DNA of 64,000 bases from Desulfolutivibrio sulfoxidireducens (GCF_013376475.1 NZ_CP045508.1:3570001-3634000); one strand, 5' to 3'; numbered from the stretch's first letter, positions 17,755 to 27,045 are shown. The notes: generated by a model not told the origin, from the letters alone. Program-made: numbers and translations.

Positions 17755-18138
17755 GGCGTTCCCCCTTGTTTCCGGACGCGGTTGAAAAAAGCGGGGCCAG
17801 GGTTCTCCGCCTCCTGGCGGACGAAATACCCGCCCTCCCCGGCGGTCGCCGGACCAGAACCGTTTCCCGGTCCGGGGCGGGGGCTGGCGGTGGTGACTTT
17901 GATGATGGTGTTCCCGTGGCGGGAGGCGGCCGCGCCTGGGGCGGCTAGCAAAGACGAAGGGAGACGACGCGCGTCCATATTGTTTTCAAAAAGGTGGAGA
18001 GGGTACGGTCGCGACCGGTCATGTTCGCCATCCTTTCGCCAAAGCGGCGCTGGGTGGCGTTTAGCACGCCCCTACGGGGGGCGGTGTTACGGGCGGGATG
18101 TAATCAGGTGACGTTTGGCGGACGGAAAAACAGGCGGG
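17755..18138. other. Intergenic region, 384 bases, no supported gene
   Basis: The gap between the divergently placed PHP-GT gene and the lipoprotein holds a minor inverted repeat (CGCCCC/GGGGCG at 18067-18083). A 75-codon minus-strand frame (17751-17978) overlaps the PHP-GT start by ATGA, but its Pro/Gly/Arg-rich translation is not convincing. An A/T patch near 17979-17993 could hold a promoter for the PHP-GT gene but has no clear consensus. Confidence 0.5.
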
Positions 18139-18675
18139 CTATTCCCGCACCAGGGCCGCCTCGCCGGCGAAAAAAACGAACTGGGCCGGGAGCTTGCCCC
18201 CGGCCGCGGCCCGCGCCGCCGAGGAGGAGGTGAACACCGCCCGGTAGCCGAAGGACACGGACAGGCTGGTGTCCGGCCGGTTGGAGGCCGGGGCCAAAAA
18301 GAAGTCGAAGGAGACGTTTGCCGCGTCGGAGAGGTTCATGGGCAGGTAGGTCTTGTGGTCCGTGGCCAGGACGGTGCCCGCCGCGTCCCGCAGATAGGCG
18401 GTCAGGGTCAATTCCTGCACCCGGTCCACCCAGGACGGCAGGGTGTCCGCCAGGACCGTGGCCGCGCCCTTGACCCCGTAGCTCTCCCGGGTGGGCACGG
18501 AGGCGAACGCGAACCGCCAGTGGCGCATGGTCAGGGTCTGTTCGGCCGCGGGGTTCCAGTTGCGGGAGTCCAGGTGCCGGGCGGTCAACTCCGCACACCC
18601 CGACGCCAGGACAGCCATGATGGCCAGGGCCGAAAAAACCCGCCGCATCCCCGAAAACCGTGCCGCTACGCTCAT
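18139..18675 (-). CDS. Lipoprotein of unknown function
   Basis: 178 residues from ATG 18675 (GAGG upstream; ATG 18648 is an alternative nine codons in). A hydrophobic signal ends in the lipobox LASGC, giving a lipid-anchored mature protein of about 150 residues. The rest is beta-rich, with patterns such as WRFAFASVPTRESYGVKGAATV, LTLTAYLRDAAGTVLATDHKTYLPM and VSFDFFLAPASNRPDTSLSVSFGYRAVF. This suggests a single envelope beta-sandwich. No recognised domain. It lies between the YkgJ-like gene and the PHP-GT gene on the same strand. Confidence 0.72.
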   Translation of the reverse strand: MSVAARFSGMRRVFSALAIMAVLASGCAELTARHLDSRNWNPAAEQTLTMRHWRFAFASVPTRESYGVKGAATVLADTLPSWVDRVQELTLTAYLRDAAGTVLATDHKTYLPMNLSDAANVSFDFFLAPASNRPDTSLSVSFGYRAVFTSSSAARAAAGGKLPAQFVFFAGEAALVRE

Positions 18676-18780
18676 GTGCCCTCGCCTCGCGACCCCTGGG
18701 GCCGCCGTGTGAGCGTTGGCGCGAAAGGATTTCCCGCGCCAAACCCCGCCTTCCCCATCGCCCGGCGCCCCCGGCGGGGC

Positions 18781-19368
18781 CTACACCCGGGGCGGCCCGG
18801 CCACCAGCATCTCGGCCAGGGTCGCATCCACCTTGGGCGGCCTGGCCGCCTTTTTGCCCACAAGCTCCATCTCGATGGCCGCCAGTTCCCGGTACAGCAC
18901 CGTGCGGTCCATGATCCCGGCCCCGGGATGCGCGGCCCGAAGCGTCTCGCAGCGCGGACACCCGGGAAACTCCCGAACCCCGGCCCGGCCGATGAGCACA
19001 TGCGCCACCCCGTGCAACCGGCAGATCATCAGCCGGTGCGCGTACAGGCCGCACAAACCGTCGTCGTTGACCGGACACATGACCCGGGGCCTCTCTCCCC
19101 GGGCCAGGGCCTCCCGGGTCGCGGCCACGGCCCGGGCCGCCCGTTCCAGATACAGCTCCCGCCGCTCGTCGGGCAGGGCGGACAGGCCCTGGAACAGATA
19201 CAGCCACTCGACGTACGTGTGGTGCTGGAAATAGCTCGTGCAACAGTTCGTGGCGCACCCGTCGCAGGAAAACCCCAGCGGTCCCGAGACCGCATCGTAG
19301 GCCGCGTCCATGCGCCGGTACAGGGCCGAGAGGCGGGCCAGAAGGGCATTGCGGCGTGGGCCGGTCAT
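18781..19368 (-). CDS. YkgJ-like cysteine-cluster protein
   Basis: 195 residues from ATG 19368 with AAAGGCG upstream. Cysteines occur as CDGCATNCC near residue 35, then CPVNDDGLCGLYAHRLMICRLHG near 97-119 and CPRC near 137. This CxxCxxxCC...C...C pattern is that of the YkgJ/zinc-or-iron-chelating cluster family, thought to bind a metal or Fe-S cofactor. Its ATG overlaps the stop of the shikimate kinase family gene (ATGA at 19365-19368), so the two are co-translated. The exact role is unknown. Confidence 0.78.
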   Translation of the reverse strand: MTGPRRNALLARLSALYRRMDAAYDAVSGPLGFSCDGCATNCCTSYFQHHTYVEWLYLFQGLSALPDERRELYLERAARAVAATREALARGERPRVMCPVNDDGLCGLYAHRLMICRLHGVAHVLIGRAGVREFPGCPRCETLRAAHPGAGIMDRTVLYRELAAIEMELVGKKAARPPKVDATLAEMLVAGPPRV

Positions 19369-19997
19369 ATCGTCGCCTTTGCGTCCCCGGCCGGACGCGC
19401 GCGCATCCAGCGGACGATGTCGGCGGCGCTTCGCCCGGGGGACATTTTGCCGGTTTGCGCCCGGTAATCCGCCGCCGCCGCGTAGAGGGGCTGGCGCTCG
19501 GCGAAAACCTCCTCCAGGGACTTGCCCCCGGGCCGGGCGAACCCCCGGTCCTGGGCCTTCCCGACCCTGGCCAGAAACGTGGACAGGTCGATTTCCAAAA
19601 AAACCACCGGCCCGCACCGGCGAAGGCGCTCCACGGCCCGCCGGCCATAGACCACGCTGCCTCCTGTGGAGACCACGCACCGCCGCAGCCACAGTCTGGA
19701 GACCACATCCTCCTCCAGACGCAGAAATTCGTCCAGGCCCCTGGCGTCCAAAAGGGCCTGCAACGGCATGCCGAAGGTGGCCTCGATGAGCCGGTCCGTG
19801 TCCAGGTGGGCAAAGCCCAGCCTCTCGGCCACCAGACGCCCGAGGGTGGACTTGCCGGCCCCGGCCATGCCCACCAGGCTCAGACAGTCCTCGTCCGTCG
19901 TGGTGCCCACAAAGGGGGGGACCCGCGGCAGGTTCGCCGGGTCGAAACGCTTCTTCTCACCGCCCATGGCCGGGCAGGTTACATGAACCCGGGACAA
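19365..19997 (-). CDS. Shikimate kinase family protein
   Basis: 210 residues from ATG 19997; ATG 19967 ten codons later is equally possible since neither has a good ribosome site. The Walker A motif GMAGAGKST is near residue 45, then DTDRLIE (substrate/magnesium Asp), VVSTGGSVV (normally TGGG in shikimate kinases) and RQPLYAAAADY near the C-terminus. The family phosphorylates shikimate with ATP in aromatic amino acid synthesis. The altered TGGS motif and divergent lid (DRGFARPGG) mean the true substrate may differ. It is coupled to the YkgJ-like gene. Confidence 0.78.
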   Translation of the reverse strand: MSRVHVTCPAMGGEKKRFDPANLPRVPPFVGTTTDEDCLSLVGMAGAGKSTLGRLVAERLGFAHLDTDRLIEATFGMPLQALLDARGLDEFLRLEEDVVSRLWLRRCVVSTGGSVVYGRRAVERLRRCGPVVFLEIDLSTFLARVGKAQDRGFARPGGKSLEEVFAERQPLYAAAADYRAQTGKMSPGRSAADIVRWMRARPAGDAKATI

Positions 19998-20211
19998 AAT
20001 AAAAGATTGCCGAGAGGCCCGGCCCTGCCTGAGAGGACGCCATCGGCATCGGTCAGATCATCCGCTCCCTCATTCGGTCCTATCATGCGCTGGCGACGCC
20101 CGCCGGACGCCGCCGTTGTCTTCCCCGCCCTCTTGGGCTATACACGACGTTTCCATACATCATCGCGCCGTGAAAAACGGCGCGAAATCCCGCGCGAGGA
20201 TACCGATCGTC

Positions 20212-20826
20212 ATGTCCGGCCATGTGGTGGAAGACATTCTGGGCTACGCCCGGGAGGGGTGCGCCCTGCGGGAGCGTTTTTTCGCCGAAAACGCCGAGCA
20301 GTTGGCCCGGGTGGCCCGGACCATGGCCGTGTGCCTGGCCAGGGGCGGCAAGCTCCTTTTTTGCGGCAACGGCGGCAGCGCGGCCGACGCCCAGCACCTG
20401 GCCGCCGAATTCGTCAACCGCTTCCAGATCGAACGCCCGCCCCTGCCCGCCCTGGCCCTGACCACGGACTCCTCCATCCTCACCGCCGTGGGCAACGACT
20501 ACGGCTTCGAGCGGGTCTTCGCCAAACAGGTCCAGGCCCTGGGGGTGCGCGGCGACGTCCTGACCGGCATCTCCACCTCCGGCAACAGCCCCAACGTCCT
20601 CGAGGCCATGCGCGCGGCCCGGGAAAAGGGCATGATCACCGTGGGACTGGCCGGGCAAAACGGCGACATCGTGCCCTTAAGCGACTTCGCCCTGCTCGTG
20701 CCCCACGCCACCACCGCGCTCATCCAGGAAATACATATCGCCGCCGGACATCTTCTCTGCAAGCTGGTTGATTATTATCTCTTCGAAGCGGTCATGGAAC
20801 TGCGCCCCTATCTCGACGAGGGATAG
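20212..20826 (+). CDS. gmhA: Sedoheptulose-7-phosphate isomerase (phosphoheptose isomerase)
   Basis: 204 residues from ATG 20212, preceded by GAGGA about 12 bases upstream. The SIS-fold signatures are clear: GKLLFCGNGGSAADAQHLAAEFVNRF, GISTSGNSPNVLEAM and a C-terminal IQEIHIAAGHLLC with the zinc/catalytic His and Glu residues of GmhA. It converts sedoheptulose 7-phosphate to D-glycero-D-manno-heptose 7-phosphate, the first step of ADP-heptose synthesis for the LPS inner core. Length is normal for the family. A short hairpin (CGCGCCG/CGGCGCG) lies just upstream. Confidence 0.93.
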   Translation: MSGHVVEDILGYAREGCALRERFFAENAEQLARVARTMAVCLARGGKLLFCGNGGSAADAQHLAAEFVNRFQIERPPLPALALTTDSSILTAVGNDYGFERVFAKQVQALGVRGDVLTGISTSGNSPNVLEAMRAAREKGMITVGLAGQNGDIVPLSDFALLVPHATTALIQEIHIAAGHLLCKLVDYYLFEAVMELRPYLDEG

Positions 20827-20877
20827 GCCGGGCCGTGGCCCGCATCCCATGTTCACGGAAAAACGGAGGTTTTCGCC

Positions 20878-21114
20878 ATGCCCATTTACGAATACGTCTG
20901 CCGCGCCTGCGGGGAAACGTTCGAGGACATCGTGTCCACCGACGCGCCAGCCCCCCCCTGCCCCAAGTGCAAGGCCCAAAAGACCGAAAAACTTCTGTCC
21001 CGCTGCCGGGTGGGACGCTCCTCGGCGGACACCGGATTCACCGCCTCCGCGCCCAAGGCCTCCTCTGGCGGCTGCGCCGGATGCTCCGGCGGCAACTGCT
21101 CCACCTGCGGTTGA
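20878..21114 (+). CDS. FmdB-family zinc ribbon protein
   Basis: 78 residues, ATG 20878 with GGAGG nearby. MPIYEYVCRACGETFE and CPKCKAQKTEKLLSR are the FmdB putative regulatory zinc-ribbon signature, with two CxxC pairs forming one zinc site. A Gly/Ser linker then leads to a Cys-rich tail (GGCAGCSGGNCSTCG), also common in this family. FmdB proteins are small putative regulators near C1 metabolism and envelope genes. The function is not proven. It lies 51 bases after gmhA and probably shares its transcript. Confidence 0.88.
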   Translation: MPIYEYVCRACGETFEDIVSTDAPAPPCPKCKAQKTEKLLSRCRVGRSSADTGFTASAPKASSGGCAGCSGGNCSTCG

Positions 21115-21203
21115 CGCCCGCCCCGGCCCGGACGCATGGCGTGTCCTTGAACTTCGCGTCTTGGAATTTTGAGGATACGATGTTTCCAGAACGACCTTTT
21201 CTC

Positions 21204-21225
21204 AAAAAATACGACCGTATTTTTT
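21204..21225. terminator. AT-rich perfect inverted repeat (terminator or operator)
   Basis: AAAAAATACG and CGTATTTTTT pair perfectly around AC. It lies about 90 bases after the FmdB gene and 20 bases before hemC. The T-run supports an intrinsic terminator for the upstream unit. Its position also allows an operator for hemC. It is conspicuous in such GC-rich DNA. Confidence 0.5.
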
Positions 21226-21245
21226 AAGGGACGCACCACGAGCGC

Positions 21246-22178
<933 letters not shown>

Positions 22179-22181
22179 CCC

Positions 22182-23249
22182 CTACTTCCGGCCGCTGACC
22201 CCGGCCTTCTCGAACGTCGCCATCTCGTTGAAAATCGCCGCGGCGCAGCGCAGCACGAATATGGCCATGGCCGCGCCCGTGCCCTCGCCCAGACGCATGT
22301 CCAGGTGCAAAAGCGGCTTGGCCCCAAGCGCCTCCATGACCCGCATGTGCCCGGGCTCGGCCGAGGCGTGGCTGAAAAAGGCATAGTCCGCCACGTCCTG
22401 ATGCATCTTCCAGGCCGCCACGTAGGCCGCCGTGGAGATGAACCCGTCCACCACCAGCGGCATCCTGTTGGCCGCCGCGCCCAGGGCCAGCCCGGTCAAT
22501 CCCGCGATCTCAAGCCCTCCCAGCGCGGCCAGGATGTCCAGGGCATCGCCCCCGGACACGGCCGTGTCATTGGCCCAAAGCGCCTGACGCACCACCTCGG
22601 CCTTTTTGCGCACCCCGGCCGGATCGAGCCCCGCCCCGGGACCGGCGATCTCAAGCGGCGTAAAGCCCAGATAGGCGCAACACAGGGCCGTGGACGGCGT
22701 GGTGTTGCCGATGCCCATCTCGCCCATGCCCAGGCAGCGCACCCCGTCGGCCGCCGCCGCGTTGGCCAGGCCGATGCCCACCTCCACCGCCGCCTGGCAC
22801 TGGGCCACGCTCATGGCCGGCCCCTTGGCCAGGTTGTGGGTGCCGGGCATGACCTTGGCCGACACCAGGGACGGATGGACGGCGAAGTCGCCGCCCGCGC
22901 ACCCCGCGTCCACCACCACAAGCTGCACCCCGGCCGTGCGGGCCAGCACGTTGACCCCGGCCCCGCCGGCCAGGAAATTGGCCACCATCTGCCGGGTGAC
23001 CTCCGAGGGAAAGGGGCTGACTCCCTCGGCCGTCACCCCGTGATCCCCGGCAAAGGTGTGGATGCGGGCCGGGTCCACCGCCGGACGCTCGCCGCCCGCG
23101 ATGCAGAAAAGCCGGACCGCCTCCTCCTCCAGCCGCCCCAGGCTGCCCCGGGGCTTGGTCAGGTTGTCCAGATGGGCCTTGGCCTTTTTGCGAAGCGTGC
23201 CGTCCACCGGCGAGATCGCGGCCAGGGTGCGGGCGAGGATGTCGGGCAT
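22182..23249 (-). CDS. cobT: Nicotinate-nucleotide-dimethylbenzimidazole phosphoribosyltransferase
   Basis: 355 residues, with GGAGG upstream of ATG 23249. KPRGSLGRLEEEAVRL near the N-terminus, HTFAGDHGVTAEGVSPFPSEVT and LGMGEMGIGNTTPSTAL are CobT motifs, and the catalytic Glu is in LDMRLGEGTGAAMA near residue 318. It transfers phosphoribosyl from nicotinate mononucleotide to the lower-ligand base in cobalamin assembly, in the cytoplasm. Length fits the family. The phosphofructokinase gene lies 39 bases upstream on the same strand. Confidence 0.95.
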   Translation of the reverse strand: MPDILARTLAAISPVDGTLRKKAKAHLDNLTKPRGSLGRLEEEAVRLFCIAGGERPAVDPARIHTFAGDHGVTAEGVSPFPSEVTRQMVANFLAGGAGVNVLARTAGVQLVVVDAGCAGGDFAVHPSLVSAKVMPGTHNLAKGPAMSVAQCQAAVEVGIGLANAAAADGVRCLGMGEMGIGNTTPSTALCCAYLGFTPLEIAGPGAGLDPAGVRKKAEVVRQALWANDTAVSGGDALDILAALGGLEIAGLTGLALGAAANRMPLVVDGFISTAAYVAAWKMHQDVADYAFFSHASAEPGHMRVMEALGAKPLLHLDMRLGEGTGAAMAIFVLRCAAAIFNEMATFEKAGVSGRK

Positions 23250-23288
23250 GGTCCCTCCTTCATGTGTGGCGAAACGTCGCGGCCGTGG

Positions 23289-24614
23289 TCAGCCCCGGGC
23301 CAACCGGGCCTGGCCCGTGGAATCCAGCGCGGCCTGCCAGAAATCGGAATCCGTATCGATGCGCCGGCGGTCGGCGCTGACCAGGGCCAAGGGCACGTGC
23401 ACATAGCGGTCGTGCATGGAGCTGACCAGGAGTCCCGTCTTCCCGGCCATGCCCGCGTGCACCGCGTGCTGCCCCAGAAAGCCGCAATACACGGCGTCGG
23501 CGACGTTGGCCGGAACCGAACGGATGATATAGCTGGGGTCGATATATTTGAGGGTGATGGGCAGGCCCTTGTCCTTGAAATAGGCCTTGGCCTCCTTGAT
23601 GATGAGCCCGCAGATGTCCCCGAGCACGGGATTGCCCGAGGCGTCGGTCTCGCCCGTGGGCGGCAGGAGGTGCTGCCCCGCGCCCTCGGCCACCACCACC
23701 ACGGCATGTCCCCGGCGGGTCAGCCGGTCGTCCAGGGCCGCCAGGAACCCGCCCGGGCCATGGAGGGCGAAACGTTCCTCGGGGATGAGCACGAAGTTGA
23801 CGTGCTTGAGGCCCATGGCCGCCGTGGCCGCGATGAATCCGGAGCTTCGGCCCATGAGCTTCAAAAGCCCGATGCCGTACGGCGCGCCCACAGCCTCGGT
23901 GTGGGCGCAGGCGATGGACTCGGTGGCCTTCTCCACAGCCGTGAGAAACCCGAAGGTCCGGGCCACGAAACGCATGTCGTTGTCGATGGTCTTGGGGATG
24001 CCCACCACGCCGATGGGCAGGCCCCGGGCCGCGATCTCCGCCACGATCGCGCCCGCCGCGCGCATGCCGCCCACGCCGCCGATGAGCACCAGGAAATTGA
24101 TGTTCATGCGCTCCAGCGCGTCCACGATCTCCTCGATGGACTGGGGACCCCGCGAGGAGCCTAGAAGCGTGCCCCCGAACTCGTGGATGTCGGCCACGTT
24201 GCCCGGATGCAGTTCCATGACGTCGTGGCGGCAGGCCGGGATAAACCCCCGCAGACCGTAGCGGATGCCCAACGTGGCGGCCACGCCGTAGTTGTGGTGG
24301 GCCTCCATGACCACGGCCCGGATGACGTCGTTGATGCCCGGGCAGATGCCGCCGCAGGTGACGATGGCCACCTTGGTCTTGGCCGGGTCGAAAAAGATGC
24401 GCTCCCGGGGACCGGCCTCCTCGAAAAAAACCGGCGCGTCCCCGTGTTCCTCGGCCTCTTTTTTGGTTATGAAGGCGGATACGGACGGTTCGTCGGACAC
24501 GAACCGGCCGCAGACCTTGGGGCAGGCCACATGTGGCTCGCCAAGCGTGGCAATGCGGACGTCCTCCGGGCCAAGCCGGGTGTTTCGGCCTGCCGTATCG
24601 TTTTCGTTCACCAC
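23289..24614 (-). CDS. 6-phosphofructokinase family protein (group with N-terminal extension)
   Basis: 441 residues. An extra N-terminal region of about 75 residues precedes the PFK fold, as in plant-type and delta-proteobacterial enzymes. TCGGICPGINDVIRAVV, GSSRGPQ, PKTIDNDM (catalytic Asp region) and MGRSSGFIA are conserved. The magnesium/phosphate motif, usually GGDGT/S or GGDDS, reads GGVGG here near residue 174, losing the usual Asp. It should phosphorylate fructose 6-phosphate in glycolysis. The ATP versus PPi donor cannot be deduced from the altered motif. Confidence 0.87.
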   Translation of the reverse strand: MVNENDTAGRNTRLGPEDVRIATLGEPHVACPKVCGRFVSDEPSVSAFITKKEAEEHGDAPVFFEEAGPRERIFFDPAKTKVAIVTCGGICPGINDVIRAVVMEAHHNYGVAATLGIRYGLRGFIPACRHDVMELHPGNVADIHEFGGTLLGSSRGPQSIEEIVDALERMNINFLVLIGGVGGMRAAGAIVAEIAARGLPIGVVGIPKTIDNDMRFVARTFGFLTAVEKATESIACAHTEAVGAPYGIGLLKLMGRSSGFIAATAAMGLKHVNFVLIPEERFALHGPGGFLAALDDRLTRRGHAVVVVAEGAGQHLLPPTGETDASGNPVLGDICGLIIKEAKAYFKDKGLPITLKYIDPSYIIRSVPANVADAVYCGFLGQHAVHAGMAGKTGLLVSSMHDRYVHVPLALVSADRRRIDTDSDFWQAALDSTGQARLARG

Positions 24615-24730
24615 GAGATTCCCCCGGCGTTCGGTGTTGCACTGGCTTCGGATCGCTTAGAACCACACCTACCGGCTTGCGCCGGTTCTGACAAGACACG
24701 ACCCCAAACACTCCCCCACCCGGAGCGCGC

Positions 24731-25735
24731 GTGAACACCCATCCCCGGACCTCCATCTTCCTGCCTCCCCTGAACAAGACCGCCGGTGGCCTGGCCGTGC
24801 TCCTGCGTCTGGCCGCCTGCCTGGACCGGGCCGGCCATTCCGTGTTCCTGGCCCCCAGGGAGGTCGTCCCGGACGCCGTCCGGGAATACGCCCCGGACGT
24901 CCCCCTGGTCCCCTTTGAGGACCTGCGCCTGACGCCCAGCGACATCTGGCTCGTGCCCGAGGGCTGGCCCAACGCCCTGGCCCCGGGCCTTACGGCCAAG
25001 GCTCGCTGCGTCGTCTATTGCCAGAACTGGGCCTACCTCTTTAACGGCCTGCCCCAGGGCGTCACCTGGCGCGACCTGCCCGTGTCGTTTTTGGCCGTCT
25101 CCGACCCTGTGGCCCGGTTCATCGAACTGGCCACCGGCACGATTCCCCCCGTCCTACGCCCGGGCATCGACCTGGACCTTTTCGCCGCGCCCGCTGCAAA
25201 GCCGGAAGGGCCCGTGCGCGTGGCCTTCATGCCCCGAAAAAACAAGGCCCTGGCCGACCAGATACGAACCCTGTCCGCCGCCAGGACGCCCATGACCGGC
25301 CTGGACCTCCAGTTCGTGGAGATACGGGATATGACCCAGGCCCAGGTCGCCCAGACACTGGCCACATGCCACATCTTCCTGGCCTGCGGGTTCCCCGAGG
25401 GCTGCCCCCTGCCCCCACTGGAGGCCATGGCCTGCGGCTGCCTGGTGGTGGGCTACGCCGGCCTTGGCGGACTGGACTACCTGCGGCCCATCCCGCCCTC
25501 CACCGCACCGGCCTGGCCCCCCCTGCGCCCCACCCCATGGGGACCCAACGCCTTCGTCACCCCGGACGCCGACGTGGCCCAGACGGTTTTGGCCCTGGAG
25601 GCCGCCGCGCGCCTGATCCTGGAGAATGGTCCGGCCCTGGCCGAGGTGTCGCGAAACATGGGGGAGTGCGCCCGATCCTACAGCCTGGAGGCCCAGGCCG
25701 AGGCGGCGCGGGCGGTGTGGGGGGAGATGGGGTAA
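24731..25735 (+). CDS. Glycosyltransferase-like protein
   Basis: 334 residues with a GTG start at 24731 (GGAG 6 bases upstream). The N-terminus TSIFLPPLNKTAGGLAVLLRLAACL is the glycine-rich GT-B acceptor loop. The C-terminal ACGFPEGCPLPPLEAMACGCLVVGYAGLGG is the donor-site motif of GT4-type transferases. A proline-rich insertion (RPIPPSTAPAWPPLRP) follows near residue 255. It should be a cytoplasmic sugar transferase of unknown acceptor. It is divergent from the phosphofructokinase gene and ends beside the hairpin-rich gap at 25741-25914. Confidence 0.78.
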   Translation: MNTHPRTSIFLPPLNKTAGGLAVLLRLAACLDRAGHSVFLAPREVVPDAVREYAPDVPLVPFEDLRLTPSDIWLVPEGWPNALAPGLTAKARCVVYCQNWAYLFNGLPQGVTWRDLPVSFLAVSDPVARFIELATGTIPPVLRPGIDLDLFAAPAAKPEGPVRVAFMPRKNKALADQIRTLSAARTPMTGLDLQFVEIRDMTQAQVAQTLATCHIFLACGFPEGCPLPPLEAMACGCLVVGYAGLGGLDYLRPIPPSTAPAWPPLRPTPWGPNAFVTPDADVAQTVLALEAAARLILENGPALAEVSRNMGECARSYSLEAQAEAARAVWGEMG

Positions 25736-25740
25736 ACCGA

Positions 25741-25914
25741 TGGGGAGGAGGCGTCGCCTCCTCCCCATACCCCTCCATCACCAGGGGACAACGTCCCCTG
25801 GACCCCTTTCGCCGATTATGCTCTTTTTCGCCGCCCCGTTGAAAGTTTTCGGGGAGGGGAGAGGGTCCGGGAGAGGGGAACCCCCTTTTGAAAAAGGGGG
25901 TTCCCCTCTCCCGG
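25741..25914. repeat. Composite palindromic repeat, divergent copy 3
   Basis: Three hairpins follow the glycosyltransferase stop in the order seen in the copy near 61.7 kb, but the long L palindrome is missing. G-like stem: TGGGGAGGAGGCG pairs with its complement at 25741-25753/25755-25767. N-like stem: CCAGGGGAC/GTCCCCTGG at 25781-25801. T-like stem: a perfect 23-bp stem 25867-25889/25892-25914 with loop GA, the same loop as module T of copy 1. It also serves as the only candidate terminator between the convergent glycosyltransferase and USP genes. Confidence 0.7.
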
Positions 25915-25960
25915 CATCTTCCCGCGCCTTCCCGCGTCTTCCCGCATCTCCCCGCGTCTT
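25911..25960. repeat. Five 10-bp degenerate tandem repeats
   Basis: Five consecutive 10-mers with consensus CCCGCGTCTT (for example CCCGCGCCTT, CCCGCGTCTT, CCCGCATCTC). They lie between the long hairpin and the stop of the USP gene, and the 10-bp period is about one helical turn. They are not coding on either strand. Confidence 0.7.
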
Positions 25961-25969
25961 CCTCCTCCC

Positions 25970-26836
25970 CTACTTGCACAGCCACAAGGCCGCGCCTTCG
26001 AGGTTGCGCAGGAGTTTCAGGCTGGTCGAGCCCACGATCTGGTCCATGAAGGCCTGGGGCCTGCCGCCGGTACGGCCGATAGCCACAGCGGCGAAGTTCT
26101 CGGTCTTGGCCATCTTGAGGATGGCCTGGGCCGGGTCCTTGGCGGTGATGGTCTTGTGGCGGACGCGGGTTGCGGCGATGCCGTTCTCGGCCAGGGCCTG
26201 CCGGGCCTTGGCGAAGAAGGGGGCGGGATCTTGGCCGTGTTCGTCGCGGATATGCAGCAGCGTGACGTCGTGGGCGGGTTCGTTGGCCAGGATGAAGCCC
26301 ACATGGTCGGCGGCGCGCTGGCACTGGCTGGATTCGTCGAGGCAGACCAGGACGTCCTTGCGGTTTGGGTCCGGGTTGCGGCAGACCCAGATGGGGAAGC
26401 CGATGGCCTCCCACAGGATCTTGTGGGAGACGCTGTCGGAGAACATCTCATCGAACCAGGACAGGCCGCGGCGTCCGAGCACGGCGGCGTCGTAGAGTCC
26501 CTGTTCGCATTCCTTGATGATGTCCTTGACGATGCCCTGGTCCCCCCGGCAGGCTTTGACGAACACGTTCTTCTTGGGGAATCCCATGTCGAAAAGCCAG
26601 TTTCTGGCCTTTTCCATGGCCGGCAGGGCGGCGGCGGCGTCGCCCGACAGGCAGCGGGAGGGGGCGCTTTTTTCATGCCCGTGATGGCCGGCGTCATGAC
26701 GCGGGTCCGTTTTCGGGGCCACGTAGAACAGGGTAAGCTTGACGTCCTCGCGACGGGAAAAAAAGCCGTACACGTAGCGCAGACTCAGTGACGAGGTGTA
26801 TTCGTCGCCGATGGCGACCAGCAGATGTTTTTCCAT
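25970..26836 (-). CDS. Tandem universal stress protein (two USP domains)
   Basis: 288 residues from ATG 26836 (AAGGA, 7 bases upstream); the upstream open frame is a shadow of the ferredoxin gene. The first USP-like domain (residues 1-140) begins KHLLVAIGDEYTSSLSLRYVY. The second (about 155-288) begins KDVLVCLDESSQCQRAADHV and contains VAIGRTGGRPQAF followed by VGSTSLKLL, close to the ATP-binding G-2x-G-9x-G(S/T) motif. An inserted His-rich stretch lies near residue 45. It is probably a cytoplasmic stress protein co-transcribed with the ferredoxin 23 bases upstream. Confidence 0.87.
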   Translation of the reverse strand: MEKHLLVAIGDEYTSSLSLRYVYGFFSRREDVKLTLFYVAPKTDPRHDAGHHGHEKSAPSRCLSGDAAAALPAMEKARNWLFDMGFPKKNVFVKACRGDQGIVKDIIKECEQGLYDAAVLGRRGLSWFDEMFSDSVSHKILWEAIGFPIWVCRNPDPNRKDVLVCLDESSQCQRAADHVGFILANEPAHDVTLLHIRDEHGQDPAPFFAKARQALAENGIAATRVRHKTITAKDPAQAILKMAKTENFAAVAIGRTGGRPQAFMDQIVGSTSLKLLRNLEGAALWLCK

Positions 26837-26859
26837 GCGCTTTCCTTGAAAAATTGCGG

Positions 26860-27045
26860 TCACTCCCAGTGGAGACATTCCACGGGGCAGGTGTCGATGG
26901 CCTCCTGGACGCACAACAGGTCCGCGAGGTCCTCGTCGATCAGTTCGCACACCCCGTCTTCGCCCATTCGGAACACGCGGGGGCAGATGTCCATGCAGGC
27001 CTGGCAGCCGATGCATTCACCGGTGTCGATGAAAATTTTTGGCAT
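26860..27045 (-). CDS. Single-cluster [4Fe-4S] ferredoxin
   Basis: 61 residues from ATG 27045 (GAGGA upstream). Three cysteines in ECIGCQACMDICP plus the distal one in DTCPVECLHW ligate a single 4Fe-4S cluster, as in Desulfovibrio ferredoxin I. A further distal cysteine near residue 45 (LLCVQEA) occurs where other family members form a disulfide. It is a small acidic cytoplasmic low-potential electron carrier, about 60 residues as expected. Co-transcribed with the USP gene downstream and divergent from the aguB-like gene. Confidence 0.93.
   Translation of the reverse strand: MPKIFIDTGECIGCQACMDICPRVFRMGEDGVCELIDEDLADLLCVQEAIDTCPVECLHWE

Noticed and set aside
17751-17978. 75-codon minus-strand ORF overlapping the PHP-GT start by ATGA
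   Set aside because: The overlap is attractive, but the translation is Pro/Gly/Arg-rich without any domain and no ribosome site is visible.
16162-18111. 649-codon plus-strand ORF opposite the PHP-GT fusion
   Set aside because: The minus strand carries intact PHP and GT4 motifs over the whole span; the plus frame has no recognisable domain.
25911-25960. CRISPR array
   Set aside because: Units are 10 bases without spacers, so this is a simple tandem repeat. No CRISPR array or cas gene is visible anywhere in the window.
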